Part shown: piece by piece, positions 1-9,655 of the stretch
Position numbering within the stretch: the stretch's first letter is position 1
How the letters are laid out: the number at the start of each line of letters is the position of its first letter
Assembly: GCF_030651915.1 (NCBI RefSeq)
Contig: NZ_JAUSBV010000010.1
Span: 124,001 to 188,000, forward strand
DNA from: Parvibaculum sp.
Lineage (GTDB): Bacteria > Pseudomonadota > Alphaproteobacteria > Parvibaculales > Parvibaculaceae
Direction: 5' to 3'
DNA length: 64,000 nucleotides
Made by a program: the position numbers and the translations under genes
The notes under the pieces: generated by a model
Told to the model about the DNA's origin: nothing
Database searches by the model: none
Seen by the model: only the letters and a program-made list of their open reading frames with translations

Positions 1-234
1 GACTACCGCGGCCTGATCATGCCTGCCGTCGGCCGACGCGGCCCTGAGGCAGGCATCGGGCCGCTACCGCTGGCTTTGCCGCATCCGGGGCTTGCGGAGC
101 GCGGCTTCGTGCTGCTGCCGCTCCGCGATATTGCGCCGGGTTGGCGTCACCCCGTAACAGGGGAGAGCGTTGAAACCTTGATCGCGCGGCTTCCGGCCGG
201 GACGCTGCAGGGTATTGACCGGCTCGGCGGTTAA
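1..234 (+). CDS. folK: 2-amino-4-hydroxy-6-hydroxymethyldihydropteridine pyrophosphokinase, C-terminal part
   Basis: Only the last 77 codons are inside the window; the frame is open from base 1 to the TAA at 232-234. The stretch LPHPGLAERGFVLLPL followed by APGWRHPVTGES is the typical end of FolK (HPPK), which transfers pyrophosphate from ATP to the pterin alcohol in folate synthesis in the cytoplasm. The ATP-binding N-terminal half lies upstream of the window. Its position directly before rpoZ matches the usual alphaproteobacterial order. The identification rests on this C-terminal motif only. Confidence 0.8.
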   Translation, partial: DYRGLIMPAVGRRGPEAGIGPLPLALPHPGLAERGFVLLPLRDIAPGWRHPVTGESVETLIARLPAGTLQGIDRLGG

Positions 235-271
235 ATTCACCACAGATTGAGTTCTAAATGCCTGTTCTTGC

Positions 272-300
272 TTGCTTTCTGCTATTCTGCCCCCTACATA
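272..300 (+). promoter_or_regulatory. possible sigma70-type promoter for rpoZ
   Basis: TTGCTT (272-277) and TACATA (295-300) are separated by 17 bases, 41 bases before the rpoZ start. The spacing is ideal but both hexamers are imperfect, so this is only a candidate. Confidence 0.3.
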
Positions 301-340
301 AAGGGCCAAATCAGGTTCCCGCCCATACTGGAGTTTTGCA

Positions 341-766
341 ATGGCCCGCGTGACCGTTGAAGATTGCGTCGACAAGGTGCCCAATCGTTTCGAGCTCGTT
401 TTGCTTTCGGGACATCGTGCGCGGGCCATGTCGGCCGGCGCGGAACTGACCGTCGATCGCGACAACGACAAGAATCCGGTGGTGGCGCTACGCGAAATTG
501 CCGAGCGGACCATTCTGCCAGAAGACCTGCGCGAAGACCTTATCGGTAGCATGCAGAGCCGTGTGGAGACTGAAGAGCCGGAAGTCGAGAACATGCAGCT
601 TCTGATTTCGGGCGAAGCGGCCGGTGAAGTCGCCGATACTTTCGGTGCCGCCGAGGGGTCGACCGACCGCATGAGCGAGGAAGAACTGCTGCGTGCGATC
701 CAGAGCCAGATCGATTCGCCGCAGCAGAAATCGGCCGATGCGGACGACATGGACGGGGAAGACTGA
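341..766 (+). CDS. rpoZ: DNA-directed RNA polymerase subunit omega
   Basis: A 141-residue protein starting [20 protein letters not shown], the signature start of alphaproteobacterial omega. Omega binds the C-terminal region of beta-prime, helps core polymerase assemble and forms part of the ppGpp site. The conserved fold covers roughly residues 1-65; the acidic C-terminal extension, ending in a run rich in Asp and Glu, is common in this class. It sits directly before the ppGpp synthetase/hydrolase gene, the usual linkage. A strong hairpin terminator follows, so it may be transcribed apart from the downstream rsh. Confidence 0.95.
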   Translation: MARVTVEDCVDKVPNRFELVLLSGHRARAMSAGAELTVDRDNDKNPVVALREIAERTILPEDLREDLIGSMQSRVETEEPEVENMQLLISGEAAGEVADTFGAAEGSTDRMSEEELLRAIQSQIDSPQQKSADADDMDGED

Positions 767-813
767 GAGCGGGCGAGGAGGGTTTGGCCCCAGCGCAGAC
801 GTCAATCGGTTTG

Positions 814-857
814 AGCGCCGCCCGGCCGGAAGGTAAGGGGCGGCGCTTTTCGTTTGT
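814..857 (+). terminator. rho-independent terminator after rpoZ
   Basis: AGCGCCGCCC (814-823) can pair with GGGGCGGCGCT (837-847), followed by a T-rich tract (TTTTCGTTTG). It lies about 50 bases after the rpoZ stop and before rsh. Confidence 0.75.
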
Positions 858-920
858 GATGTGTGTTTGCGGAATACGGCGTTAGGAAGTTTGCAAGGCG
901 CGGCGCAGGAGAATCGATGA

Positions 921-3071
921 ATGTTGCGTCAGTATGAGCTCGTCGATCGCGTGCTCGGCTACGATCCGAAAGCGGACGAAGCCCTGATCAACCGTGCCTA
1001 TGTCTATGCCATGAAACAGCATGGCAGTCAGATGCGTGCCAGCGGCGACCCCTATTTTTCCCATCCGATCGAGGTTGCCGGGATACTGACGGAGTTGAAG
1101 CTCGACACCGCGACCATCGTGACGGCGTTGCTGCACGACACGATGGAAGACACCGGCTCGACAATGGACGAGCTGACAAAGCTGTTCGGGTCGCAGATTG
1201 CCGGTCTTGTCGATGGTGTAACCAAGCTGACGCGGCTTGAGCTCACCTCCGAACGGTCGAAACAGGCGGAAAATTTCCGCAAGTTCCTGCTTGCCATGTC
1301 GAACGACATTCGCGTGCTGTTGGTCAAACTTGCCGACCGGCTGCACAACATGCGGACGCTGCACTTTATCGACTCAACCGACAAGCGACAGCGGATCGCG
1401 CAGGAGACAATGGAAATCTATGCGCCTCTTGCCGGGCGCATGGGTATCCAGGAGATTCGTGAAGAGCTGGAAGATCTCGCATTCAAGGAGCTTAACCCGG
1501 AGGCCCGCGAGGCTCTGTTGAAGAGACTTAATGAGTTCCGCGAGGAAAGTGGCGATACAGTCAAAAAGATCGCCGATGAGATCAAGGCGAAGCTTGAGCA
1601 AGAGGGGCTTGCCGCGGAAGTGATCGGGCGCGAAAAGCGGCCTTACTCGATGTGGCGCAAGATGGAGCGCCGCGGCATTTCGCTGGAGCAGCTTTCCGAT
1701 ATCTTCGGCTTTCGGGTCGTCGTCGACGAGGTGCCGGATTGCTATCGCGCCATCGGTGTTCTGCATACGGCGTGGCCGATGGTTCCCGGCCGGTTCAAGG
1801 ATTACATCTCGACACCGAAAAACAACGGCTATCGCTCGATCCATACGACGATGATCGGCCCGCAAAAGAAGCGCGCCGAGGTTCAGGTCCGGACGCGCAA
1901 GATGCATGAGATCGCCGAATACGGTATCGCCGCGCATTGGCTCTACAAAGAAGGACCGGTAGACACCGAAGCATCCGGCGAGTTCGCAGCGACGTTTCGC
2001 TGGCTTCGACAATTGATCGAAATGCTTGAACATGGCGGTACGCCGGAAGAATTCATGGAGCACACCAAACTCCAGATGTTCTCCGATCAGGTTTTCTGCT
2101 TCACGCCTAATGGCCTTCTCATCACGCTGCCGCGTGGCGCGACACCGATCGACTTCGCCTATGCGGTGCACACAGAGATTGGCGACACTTGTGTTGGTTG
2201 CAAGATCAACGGCAGGCACATGCCGCTTCGTACCCGGCTTGAGAATGGCGACGAAGTCGAGATCATTCGCTCACAGGTGCAGCGGCCATCGCCGGCATGG
2301 GAGGCTTTCGTCATCACCGGCAAGGCGCGTTCGGCTATCCGACGGTCGATCCGCGCCGCCAAACAGACTGAGTTCAGCCGGCTTGGACGACAGATTTTGA
2401 AAGGTGCATTCGAAGCGGCCGGCCGGGATCCGTCCGATACGATCTTCGAGCGCGCGCTTGGCCCGCTCCGCAAGTCCGATGTCAACGAACTCCTCGCCTC
2501 GGTCGGAGATGGTACGGTCAGTCCGACGCAGGTCCTGCACACGGTGTATCCTGAGGAGCCCGATGCCAAGCGGGGTCGCAAGCGGACGCGCAAAGCGAAT
2601 GGAAAAGACGAACGAAATGGCGTTGTGCGGGTGATGGGGCGTGGTGCCGGCCTCGGCATTCAGTTCGCCTCAGGCACGTTTCCGCTGCCGGGCGAACGCA
2701 TTGTCGGTATTATGATGCCTGGTGAGGGTATTACGATTTACCCGATCGACGCGCCGACGCTTGAGACGTTCGACGGTGAGCCATCGCGTTGGATCGATGT
2801 AACATGGGATATTGACTCAGAGGTTCCTCAAACATTTCCGGCGCGGCTACGCGTGACGGCGCGTAATGAAGTCGGGTCACTCGGCCATATCGCCACATTG
2901 ATTGCCGACTATGGAAGCAACATTTCCAACTTGACGCTGGCTCAACGTGACAGCGACTTCTACGACCTGCAGATCGATCTCGATGTCCGGGACATCAAAC
3001 ATTTGACGCGTATTATGTCGGCGCTGAACGGATTGTCCTGCGTCAGCACCGTTGCGCGTCCACGACACTGA
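921..3071 (+). CDS. rsh: bifunctional (p)ppGpp synthetase/hydrolase, RelA/SpoT family
   Basis: A 716-residue long RSH enzyme that makes and degrades (p)ppGpp. Domains in order: HD hydrolase at about 25-175 with LLHDTMEDT; synthetase at about 235-345 with the RFKDYI element and [12 protein letters not shown] at about 385-445; C-terminal ACT at about 640-716. The RxKD form in the synthetase domain is the version found in bifunctional Rel/Rsh enzymes rather than in RelA (ExDD). AGGAG at 907-911 supports the ATG at 921. It is usually the only long RSH in an alphaproteobacterium. The end overlaps the extended pyrE frame, so the two are probably cotranscribed. Confidence 0.95.
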   Translation: MLRQYELVDRVLGYDPKADEALINRAYVYAMKQHGSQMRASGDPYFSHPIEVAGILTELKLDTATIVTALLHDTMEDTGSTMDELTKLFGSQIAGLVDGVTKLTRLELTSERSKQAENFRKFLLAMSNDIRVLLVKLADRLHNMRTLHFIDSTDKRQRIAQETMEIYAPLAGRMGIQEIREELEDLAFKELNPEAREALLKRLNEFREESGDTVKKIADEIKAKLEQEGLAAEVIGREKRPYSMWRKMERRGISLEQLSDIFGFRVVVDEVPDCYRAIGVLHTAWPMVPGRFKDYISTPKNNGYRSIHTTMIGPQKKRAEVQVRTRKMHEIAEYGIAAHWLYKEGPVDTEASGEFAATFRWLRQLIEMLEHGGTPEEFMEHTKLQMFSDQVFCFTPNGLLITLPRGATPIDFAYAVHTEIGDTCVGCKINGRHMPLRTRLENGDEVEIIRSQVQRPSPAWEAFVITGKARSAIRRSIRAAKQTEFSRLGRQILKGAFEAAGRDPSDTIFERALGPLRKSDVNELLASVGDGTVSPTQVLHTVYPEEPDAKRGRKRTRKANGKDERNGVVRVMGRGAGLGIQFASGTFPLPGERIVGIMMPGEGITIYPIDAPTLETFDGEPSRWIDVTWDIDSEVPQTFPARLRVTARNEVGSLGHIATLIADYGSNISNLTLAQRDSDFYDLQIDLDVRDIKHLTRIMSALNGLSCVSTVARPRH

Positions 3072-3093
3072 CGCGCACTATCTCCAACGAAAA

Positions 3094-3696
3094 ATGCCGG
3101 TGAGCAAACCTATGAAAGAAGCCAAAGTTCTCAAGGAATTCGAAAAATCCGGTGCGCTGCTGAAGGGGCACTTCATTCTGTCGTCGGGCCTGCACAGCCC
3201 GGTTTTCCTGCAGAAGGCGCTCGTCTTCATGAATCCGAAGCGGACCGCCCGGCTTTGCAAGGCTTTGGCGGCTAAAATCGAAGCCGAGGTCGATGGCCCC
3301 ATCGATGCCATTATTTCGCCTGCAGTCGGGGGGATCATTCCGGGCTACGAAACGGCGCGTTATCTGAAGGCGCCGGCGATGTATGTGGAGCGGGAAAAAG
3401 GCGAGTTCGTGCTGCGGCGGGGATTTCCGCTCAAGAAGGGCATGCGCGTCGTGATGGTGGAAGACATTGTGACAACAGGATTGTCGTCGCGCGAATGTAT
3501 TCAGGCAATTCGCAAGACCGGGGCGAAAGTCGTGGCGGCGGCGTGCCTCATCGACCGTTCGGGCGGCAAGGCGAAGGTCGGAACCAAGCTCATCGCGCTT
3601 GCACGTATCGATATTCCAACTTATCCGGCCGACAAGCTTCCGAAGGAGCTTGCGGCGCTGCCTGCCGTGAAGCCCGGCAGCCGCGGCATCGCCTAG
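3094..3696 (+). CDS. pyrE: orotate phosphoribosyltransferase
   Basis: Transfers the phosphoribosyl group of PRPP to orotate to give OMP in pyrimidine synthesis. The PRPP-binding motif [11 protein letters not shown] and the N-terminal [17 protein letters not shown], typical of this PyrE subgroup, are both present. The frame is open from 3052, inside rsh, but family members begin just before the [10 protein letters not shown] segment, so ATG 3094 is preferred and ATG 3112 is an alternative. It follows rsh by about 20 bases and precedes the DUF2062 gene by 12, in one apparent operon. Confidence 0.93.
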   Translation: MPVSKPMKEAKVLKEFEKSGALLKGHFILSSGLHSPVFLQKALVFMNPKRTARLCKALAAKIEAEVDGPIDAIISPAVGGIIPGYETARYLKAPAMYVEREKGEFVLRRGFPLKKGMRVVMVEDIVTTGLSSRECIQAIRKTGAKVVAAACLIDRSGGKAKVGTKLIALARIDIPTYPADKLPKELAALPAVKPGSRGIA

Positions 3697-3708
3697 AGGA
3701 GATATTCC

Positions 3709-4296
3709 GTGTTTCGGCGTCGCGTCGAACTCCACCCGTTGCGGAAGCTCCGCGAGACGTTCTGGCCAAGTGCGGGCTGGAAGCGTGCCTTTCAGTATGG
3801 TTGGCGGCGGGTCTGGCGTCTGTCGGGAACGCCGCACGCGATTGCCATTGGTGTTGCCGCTGGCGTCTTTTCTTCGTGCACACCATTTGTCGGGTTTCAT
3901 ATTCTGATTGCGATGCTTTTCGCATGGATATTGCGCGGCAACCTTATTGCAAGTGCAATCGGTACATTCGTTGGCAATCCATTGACCTTCCCGGCAATCT
4001 GGTTCGTCGTTTATGAGGTTGGCCGGTACATGGTTGGCGCACCGACGGGCGTCGACCCCGACATCGCCGGAACACTTCAGAGCGAACGTGCATTTGACAT
4101 GATTCTGCCGCTGCTCGTGCCGCTGACGGCCGGGGCCATCCCGGTTGGTATCGTTCTTGGATCCGTTTCCTATGTCCTGACGCGCAGCGGCGTCGAAGCC
4201 TACCAATTGCGCCGCCGCCAAAGTCTCGCCGAGCGCGCAAATGCGCGTGTGCCGTTTCTGGATCCTCAACCGCCGGCAGGCGAGACGCTGGAATGA
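3709..4296 (+). CDS. DUF2062 domain membrane protein
   Basis: A 195-residue inner-membrane protein whose function is not established. It has the DUF2062 signature: a basic N-terminus with a [17 protein letters not shown] segment, then [13 protein letters not shown] and [11 protein letters not shown], with about three hydrophobic helices between residues 45 and 165. GTG at 3709 is the likely start, because GAGGAG lies a few bases upstream (3696-3702). It is wedged between pyrE and pdxJ, and this DUF2062-pdxJ-acpS-lepB order is common in alphaproteobacteria. That suggests cotranscription but says little about role. Confidence 0.85.
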   Translation: MFRRRVELHPLRKLRETFWPSAGWKRAFQYGWRRVWRLSGTPHAIAIGVAAGVFSSCTPFVGFHILIAMLFAWILRGNLIASAIGTFVGNPLTFPAIWFVVYEVGRYMVGAPTGVDPDIAGTLQSERAFDMILPLLVPLTAGAIPVGIVLGSVSYVLTRSGVEAYQLRRRQSLAERANARVPFLDPQPPAGETLE

Positions 4297-4324
4297 CTGT
4301 GGAAAAAAAGCGGAACCGGCAAGC

Positions 4325-5122
4325 ATGAGTCCGACAACCCATCTGCGTCTCGGTGTCAACATCGATCACGTCGCGACAATCCGGAACGCGCGCGGGGGCG
4401 AGCATCCCGATCCTGTGCGTGCCGCAAAGGTTGCCGCTGCTGCCGGTGCTGACGGGATAACAGCGCATCTGAGGGAAGACCGACGGCATATTCGGGACGG
4501 GGACATCGCACGGCTGAAAGACGACATCGGATTGCCGCTCAATCTCGAAATGGCCGCAACCCCTGAAATGCTCAAGATTGCGCTGCGGCATACGCCTCAT
4601 GCCTGCTGCATCGTGCCGGAGCGCCGCGAGGAGGTGACGACGGAAGGCGGCCTCGATGCTGCGGGCCTTCACAATCATCTGGCGCCGGTTGTGGCTCGGC
4701 TTTCCGACAAGGGAATCCGTGTGTCGTTGTTCATCAACGCGGAGACAAGGCAGCTTGAAGCGGCGCGGTCGCTCGGCGCCCATATCGTGGAATTGCATAC
4801 GGGTGCCTATTGCGAAGCGGCGCTGGCGCATGAAAATGCCAAGCGCGACGCGGAGTTAGCACGACTGGCCGAAGCGGCGCGAAACGGCGCAGCGATGGGC
4901 CTCGAAGTCCATGCCGGCCACGGGCTGACATTCGACACGGTGGCCCCCGTCGCTGCGATGCCCGAACTGATGGAACTCAATATCGGCCATTTCTTGATCG
5001 GAGAGGCGATCTTCACGGGGCTTGAGGGAAGCATCCGGCGGATGCGGGTGCTGATGGATGAGGCGCGGCAGGGCGGCCGGGCGTCGCTGCCGGGTGCCAG
5101 CGAAACGAAGGGCCGGACATGA
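4325..5122 (+). CDS. pdxJ: pyridoxine 5'-phosphate synthase
   Basis: Condenses 1-deoxy-D-xylulose 5-phosphate with 3-amino-2-oxopropyl phosphate to give pyridoxine 5'-phosphate. The 265-residue protein starts with the family hallmark [19 protein letters not shown] and has [22 protein letters not shown] and [12 protein letters not shown]. The frame is open from 4241, inside the previous gene, but homologues start at the ATG at 4325. The stop overlaps the acpS start (ATGA at 5119-5122), showing translational coupling. Confidence 0.95.
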   Translation: MSPTTHLRLGVNIDHVATIRNARGGEHPDPVRAAKVAAAAGADGITAHLREDRRHIRDGDIARLKDDIGLPLNLEMAATPEMLKIALRHTPHACCIVPERREEVTTEGGLDAAGLHNHLAPVVARLSDKGIRVSLFINAETRQLEAARSLGAHIVELHTGAYCEAALAHENAKRDAELARLAEAARNGAAMGLEVHAGHGLTFDTVAPVAAMPELMELNIGHFLIGEAIFTGLEGSIRRMRVLMDEARQGGRASLPGASETKGRT

Positions 5123-5520
5123 TCCTCGGAATCGGTAACGATATCATCGACATACGGCGCATCGAGCTGACGCTGGAGCGCTTCGGCGACCGCTTTATCG
5201 AGCGGATATTCACCGATGTCGAGCGACGCAAATCCGAGGCGCGGCGGATGCGGGCCGCTTCCTATGCCAAGCGTTTTGCGGCGAAAGAGGCGTGCTCGAA
5301 GGCGCTGGGGACCGGGTTCCGGCAGGGGATATTCTGGCGCGATATGGGCGTCGTCAATCTGCGCTCGGGGCAGCCGACCATGGCGCTGACGGGCGGGGCG
5401 CTGGCGCGGCTGGAGGCGATGACGCCCGACGGGATGGCGGCGATTATCCATCTGACGATCACCGACGACCACCCGCAAGCACAGGCTTTTGTTATCATTT
5501 CCGCTGTTCCGCGACTTTGA
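5119..5520 (+). CDS. acpS: holo-[acyl-carrier-protein] synthase
   Basis: Transfers 4'-phosphopantetheine from CoA to apo-ACP. The 133-residue length is normal. It shows the family start [15 protein letters not shown], with the metal-binding Asp, and the [14 protein letters not shown] motif. It overlaps pdxJ by four bases and precedes lepB by about 70. Pairing with pdxJ and lepB is usual in this class. Confidence 0.95.
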   Translation: MILGIGNDIIDIRRIELTLERFGDRFIERIFTDVERRKSEARRMRAASYAKRFAAKEACSKALGTGFRQGIFWRDMGVVNLRSGQPTMALTGGALARLEAMTPDGMAAIIHLTITDDHPQAQAFVIISAVPRL

Positions 5521-5587
5521 GCGAGGGGGCAGACGGGGCGGCTGTTTATGGTATGGTCCGCCGTTTTTGAGTGGCTGGAGCCGGAAG

Positions 5588-6346
5588 ATGACGATGTTGG
5601 AAAACGCCAAGAAGCTGCGCAGTGGCTCGCTGGCCGAGAATGTGCGGACCATCGGCTATGCGTTGCTGATCGCGCTTGTCATTCGCGCCTTCCTCTTCCA
5701 GCCCTTTTTCATTCCCTCGAGCTCGATGGAATCGACGCTGCTGATTGGCGACTATCTCTTTGTTTCCAAATACAGTTATGGCTATTCGCGGCATTCGCTG
5801 CCGTTCAGCCCCGGGCTCTTCAGCGGCCGTATCGTGGGCATCGCGCCGACGCGCGGCGACATTGCCGTGTTCAAGGTGCCGACCGACAACCGCACCGATT
5901 TCATCAAGCGCGTCATAGGCTTGCCAGGCGACACCGTGCAGATGAGCGGCGGCGTTCTCTACATCAACGACGTCGCGGTGCCGCGCCAGCGGGTGGATGA
6001 CTTTGTCGAGCGCGGTCCTTCGGGCAATGTTCGTCGTATTCCACAGTATATGGAGACGCTGCCCAATGGCGTTTCGTATATTACCCTGGACATGACCACG
6101 AACAGTGTGTGGGACAATACCGGTCTCTACATTGTTCCTGAGGGTCATTACTTCATGATGGGCGACAATCGCGACAATTCGAGCGACAGCCGCGTGCCGG
6201 ATGTTGTCGGATACGTGCCTTTCGAGAATCTGGTCGGCCGGGCGGAGATCATTTTCTTTTCGGCCGATGGCAGCGCGGCGTTCTGGCAATTCTGGAAGTG
6301 GCCGTCGGCGATCCGATGGGACCGGCTCGGCAAGTGGACCGATTGA
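5588..6346 (+). CDS. lepB: signal peptidase I
   Basis: Cleaves signal peptides from exported proteins at the outer face of the inner membrane. The single N-terminal membrane segment (about residues 22-42) is followed by IPSSSMESTL with catalytic Ser46. The general-base Lys is in DFIKRVIGLPGD and the box E motif GDNRDNSSDSR is present. The frame is open from 5489, but the ATG at 5588 gives a typical N-terminus for a 252-residue enzyme. It overlaps the start of rnc, as in many alphaproteobacteria. Confidence 0.95.
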   Translation: MTMLENAKKLRSGSLAENVRTIGYALLIALVIRAFLFQPFFIPSSSMESTLLIGDYLFVSKYSYGYSRHSLPFSPGLFSGRIVGIAPTRGDIAVFKVPTDNRTDFIKRVIGLPGDTVQMSGGVLYINDVAVPRQRVDDFVERGPSGNVRRIPQYMETLPNGVSYITLDMTTNSVWDNTGLYIVPEGHYFMMGDNRDNSSDSRVPDVVGYVPFENLVGRAEIIFFSADGSAAFWQFWKWPSAIRWDRLGKWTD

Positions 6347-7005
6347 GCGCCGCCCTCCAGGCGAAATTGTCCTATGAATTCAAGGACAAAGGCCTGCTTG
6401 CGCGGGCGCTGACGCATCCGAGCAGCGGCCCCGACAATTATCAGCGGCTCGAATTTCTCGGCGACCGGGTGCTGGGTCTGGTTGTCGCCGAGTGGCTGTC
6501 GCGGCTTTTTCCGGATGCGGATGAAGGCGAATTGGCGATCAGATACAATGCGTTAGTGCGCAAGGAGGCGTGCGCCGAGGTGGCGTCGCGCATCGATCTC
6601 GGCAGCCATATCGCGATGGGCGCCGGCGAGGTGAAGGCCGGCGGACGGCAGAAAGCCGCCATTCTTGCCGATGGCTGCGAAGCGCTGATCGCGGCGCTTT
6701 ATCTCGATGGCGGCCTGGCTGCGGCGACCCGGTTCATCGAAGCGCAATGGGCGCAACTCATTGATAAAAATGCGGAAATTCCGCAGGACGCGAAGACGGC
6801 ATTACAGGAATGGGCGCATGCACAGGGGCTTTCGGCACCCAGCTACAGGCAGACAGCGCGCAGCGGCCCCGATCACGCGCCGGAATTCACGGTCGAGGTT
6901 CTGCTCGAGGGCCACAAGCCTTTGATCGGAAAAGGAAATTCGAAACGGCAGGCGGAGCAGGCGGCCGCCAGAGCGCTGCTTGAGGCAGCAGGCGTCTGGC
7001 GCTGA
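6316..7005 (+). CDS. rnc: ribonuclease III
   Basis: Cuts double-stranded RNA in rRNA processing and mRNA decay. The RNase III signature is YQRLEFLGDRVLGLVVAEWL, with a second acidic cluster DGCEALIAALYLDGG, and a dsRNA-binding domain occupies about the last 70 residues (ALQEWAHAQGL to EQAAARALLEAAG). The start is uncertain: ATG 6316 is chosen, but GTG 6334 and TTG 6343 (overlapping the lepB stop) are also in frame and none has a strong ribosome binding site. The gene is coupled to lepB and followed by era. Confidence 0.93.
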   Translation: MGPARQVDRLSAALQAKLSYEFKDKGLLARALTHPSSGPDNYQRLEFLGDRVLGLVVAEWLSRLFPDADEGELAIRYNALVRKEACAEVASRIDLGSHIAMGAGEVKAGGRQKAAILADGCEALIAALYLDGGLAAATRFIEAQWAQLIDKNAEIPQDAKTALQEWAHAQGLSAPSYRQTARSGPDHAPEFTVEVLLEGHKPLIGKGNSKRQAEQAAARALLEAAGVWR

Positions 7006-7013
7006 CCCCCCCT

Positions 7014-7042
7014 CTGTCACAAAACTGTCATAAAACTGTCAC
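7014..7042 (+). promoter_or_regulatory. three-unit CTGTCA direct repeat resembling a Pho box
   Basis: CTGTCAC at 7014, CTGTCAT at 7025 and CTGTCAC at 7036 are spaced exactly 11 bases apart with A-rich spacers. PhoB-binding sites in proteobacteria are made of such CTGTCA units with 11-bp period. The block lies between the rnc stop and the era start (7055). A second, nearly identical block is at 58345-58373. Function as a PhoB site is inferred. Confidence 0.5.
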
Positions 7043-7054
7043 AAACGAGTTTTC

Positions 7055-7975
7055 ATGGAAAATCAGACCACCCCCAAGGGCCCCCAGCGCTGCGGGTTTG
7101 TTGCCATAATCGGGGCACCGAATGCCGGCAAATCGACTCTGCTCAACCGCATGGTCGGATCGAAGGTGGCGATCGTCACCCACAAGGTGCAGACGACACG
7201 CGCGCGCATCCGCGGCATCGCCATGGAGGGGGCGACCCAGATCGTCTTTGTCGACACGCCCGGCATTTTCAAGCCGAAGCGGCGGCTCGACCGGGCAATG
7301 GTCGAGGCGGCCTGGGGCGGCGCGGGCGATGCCGACCTGATCGTGCTGATGGTCGACATGGAGAGCGGCCGCGACAGCGATCTCGACCGCATCGTCGAGG
7401 GGCTGAAGGCGCAGGGCCGCAAAGCCATCCTTGTACTGAACAAGGCCGATGCCTGCGACCGCGAGAAGCTGTTGAAGACGGCGGCGGCGCTTGCCGCCTC
7501 CGGCATCTTCACCGAGACCTTCATGATCTCGGCGCTGACGGGCGACGGCGTCGACGACCTCAAGCGCCATATCGCGGCGCAGATGCCGGAAGGCCCGTGG
7601 CATTATCCCGAAGACCAGGCGGCCGATGTGCCGCTCCGGTCGCTGGCGGCCGAAATCACGCGCGAGAAACTTTTCCTTCGCCTGCATGACGAGCTGCCCT
7701 ATTCGCTCACCGTCGAGACCGAAAGCTGGGAGCAGAAGAAAGATGGCTCAATCCGCATTCAGCAGGTGATATTTGTCGAGCGCGACAGCCAGAAGAAGAT
7801 CGCGCTGGGCAAGGGCGGGCAGACGATCAAGACGATCGGGCAGCTGGCGCGCGAAGAGCTTGAAGAGATGCTCGAATGCCGCGTGCATCTGTTCCTGTTC
7901 GTCAAGGTGCGCGAGAACTGGTCGGACGACCGCGAACGCTATCGCGAGATGGGGCTCGATTTTCCGAAGGAGTGA
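7055..7975 (+). CDS. era: GTPase Era
   Basis: An essential GTPase that binds 16S rRNA and takes part in 30S subunit maturation. The 306-residue protein has G1 GAPNAGKST, G3 DTPG and G4 NKAD in the N-terminal half. A KH RNA-binding domain follows (about residues 205-290) with the motif KKIALGKGGQTIKTIG. It lies after rnc, its usual partner. The unusual CTGTCA repeat block ends only 12 bases before the ATG. Confidence 0.96.
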   Translation: MENQTTPKGPQRCGFVAIIGAPNAGKSTLLNRMVGSKVAIVTHKVQTTRARIRGIAMEGATQIVFVDTPGIFKPKRRLDRAMVEAAWGGAGDADLIVLMVDMESGRDSDLDRIVEGLKAQGRKAILVLNKADACDREKLLKTAAALAASGIFTETFMISALTGDGVDDLKRHIAAQMPEGPWHYPEDQAADVPLRSLAAEITREKLFLRLHDELPYSLTVETESWEQKKDGSIRIQQVIFVERDSQKKIALGKGGQTIKTIGQLAREELEEMLECRVHLFLFVKVRENWSDDRERYREMGLDFPKE

Positions 7976-7983
7976 GGCGACGA

Positions 7984-9222
7984 TCAGCGCAGGCGTATCA
8001 GCGCCAGCGTGCCCGCCGCCATGAGGAGTGCGGCGAGGCCGAAGCCGAATTGCGGCGAGACCGCCGTCCAGAGAATGCCGACGGCGGCGCTGGAAAAGAA
8101 TTTCGCGGCGCCATTGACCGTGCCGAGTGCGCCGTAGCCCGTCGCCAGCGTGCGTTCCTCGACCATGCCGGCTGTGACCGTCGCTTCAAGCGCTTCCTGC
8201 ACCGCGACATAGAGGCCAGCGATAAAAAAGATGCCAGCCAGAAGGACGATTTTATCGCCGTTGCCGGTGGCGAAGACGAGGGCCGTCAGAATTGCGGTCA
8301 GGACGCCCAGCGCATAGCCGACGATCAGCACCGGCCGCGCGCCAAACCGGTCGGCGAGTGCGCCAACGGGCCATGACGCGATGACCTGCACGGTGTTGCG
8401 CCCGACATAGAGAAGTCCGGCGACCTGGGCCGCCTGCACGACGCCCATCGACGGCGTCAGCAGTTGCGTTGCGGCGAGGATCAGCAGAGCGTGCGAGAAA
8501 TCGCCCATGCCGAAAATGCCGACAGCGGCGAGATAGCGTTTGAAACGCGCCGGCAGGCCCTTGAGTGTCGAAATGAATTTCATCGCCGGATTGGGCGTGT
8601 GTTCGGGATCGCGCACCAGCGTCAGAAAGGCGAGAACCGCGAGGAGGCCCGGAATCAGGGTCAGCCAGAAGACCAGCCGGAACGGTTCGTCGGCGCTGTC
8701 CCAGGGCAGGGTCTGCGCCCAACCGAGCAGCGCGACGCCAAGAAGCGGTCCGGCAATGGCGCCGAGCGAGTCCATTGCGCGGTGAAAACCGAAGGCGCGG
8801 CCGCGCGTTTCAGGCGCGATGGCCTGCACGATGATGGCATCGCGCAAGGGGCCGCGGAGGCCCTTGCCGAACCACGATACGATGCGGCCCAGAAGGATGA
8901 GCGGCCAGCCGACGGCAAGGGCGATCAGGGCCTGACCGACCGGCGTCAATGCGTAGCCCACAATGACCAGCGTCTTGCGGTGACCGAACTTGTCGGCGAT
9001 GTAGCCCGAGAACATTTTGGTGAAGCTGGCGATCGCGTCGGCGGTCCCTTCGATGAGGCCGAGTACGGCCGCCGGAATGCCGAGAACGGCAAGAAAGCCC
9101 GGCAGGATGACGGTCGTCGTCTCGTAGCAGAAGTCTCCGAGGGCACTTGTCAGACCTGCTCCAAGGACCGTCCGGTTGAGCCAGCCACGGGTTCCGGGGT
9201 TTTCGGCTTCACTCATTGCCAT
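7984..9222 (-). CDS. MFS family transporter
   Basis: A 412-residue major facilitator superfamily permease with about twelve hydrophobic helices. The loop 2-3 motif is IADKFGHRKTLVIVG, the usual D-x-x-G-R/H-x element, and a related copy ALADRFGARPVLIVG begins the second half. The substrate cannot be told from sequence. The start overlaps the end of a small unknown gene (9209-9544) by 14 bases, so the two may be cotranscribed. It is convergent with era, with only 8 bases between the stops. Confidence 0.85.
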   Translation of the reverse strand: MAMSEAENPGTRGWLNRTVLGAGLTSALGDFCYETTTVILPGFLAVLGIPAAVLGLIEGTADAIASFTKMFSGYIADKFGHRKTLVIVGYALTPVGQALIALAVGWPLILLGRIVSWFGKGLRGPLRDAIIVQAIAPETRGRAFGFHRAMDSLGAIAGPLLGVALLGWAQTLPWDSADEPFRLVFWLTLIPGLLAVLAFLTLVRDPEHTPNPAMKFISTLKGLPARFKRYLAAVGIFGMGDFSHALLILAATQLLTPSMGVVQAAQVAGLLYVGRNTVQVIASWPVGALADRFGARPVLIVGYALGVLTAILTALVFATGNGDKIVLLAGIFFIAGLYVAVQEALEATVTAGMVEERTLATGYGALGTVNGAAKFFSSAAVGILWTAVSPQFGFGLAALLMAAGTLALIRLR

Positions 9223-9544
9223 GCTCGCGGAACCAGGCGGTTGCGGTGTCGGTGCGGCCGGAGAGGAGTTTTGTGAACTCGGTTACCCGCAGCGCCTTGT
9301 CCCGATCCTCGCCGAACCAGCGTTCGGAGACGACGAGAAGAGACCAGATGATTCTTTCACCAGACTTGCAGACGATCCGGTGTATCTCGATGTGGAAGGA
9401 AATGTCGGGACCCCAATGGACATGCCTGTCCCGCGTCCATTCGACGTCGCCGACGTGCCAGCGGTCGAGACGCTGGCCGGGGTTGCTGGCGCTACAGGCG
9501 GCACGCCATTGCCGCATGAAATTTGCGCCCGACAAACGGCTCAT
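9209..9544 (-). CDS. hypothetical protein, about 111 residues
   Basis: Not recognised. The predicted soluble protein is rich in Trp, His and Arg; a segment HVHWGPDISFHIEIHRIV and an acidic stretch ERWFGEDRDKA are visible. No signal peptide, membrane helix or known motif was seen. It overlaps the MFS permease start by 14 bases and shares its strand, which supports a real gene translated ahead of the permease. Overlapping open frames on the other strand are longer but read as GC-driven shadows. Confidence 0.5.
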   Translation of the reverse strand: MSRLSGANFMRQWRAACSASNPGQRLDRWHVGDVEWTRDRHVHWGPDISFHIEIHRIVCKSGERIIWSLLVVSERWFGEDRDKALRVTEFTKLLSGRTDTATAWFREHGNE

Positions 9545-9655
9545 GTTGTGACGGACAATCCGTTCCCGTTTTGTGTTTGTGCCACTTGTTCTGCCCTGAC
9601 GAAGGCCTCTGAAGTCACCTCCCGGAACGCTAGCACGAGTCGGCGCATAGCAGCC

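Noticed and set aside
8464-9276. A 270-codon plus-strand frame
   Set aside because: Antisense to the MFS permease with clear helices on the minus strand.
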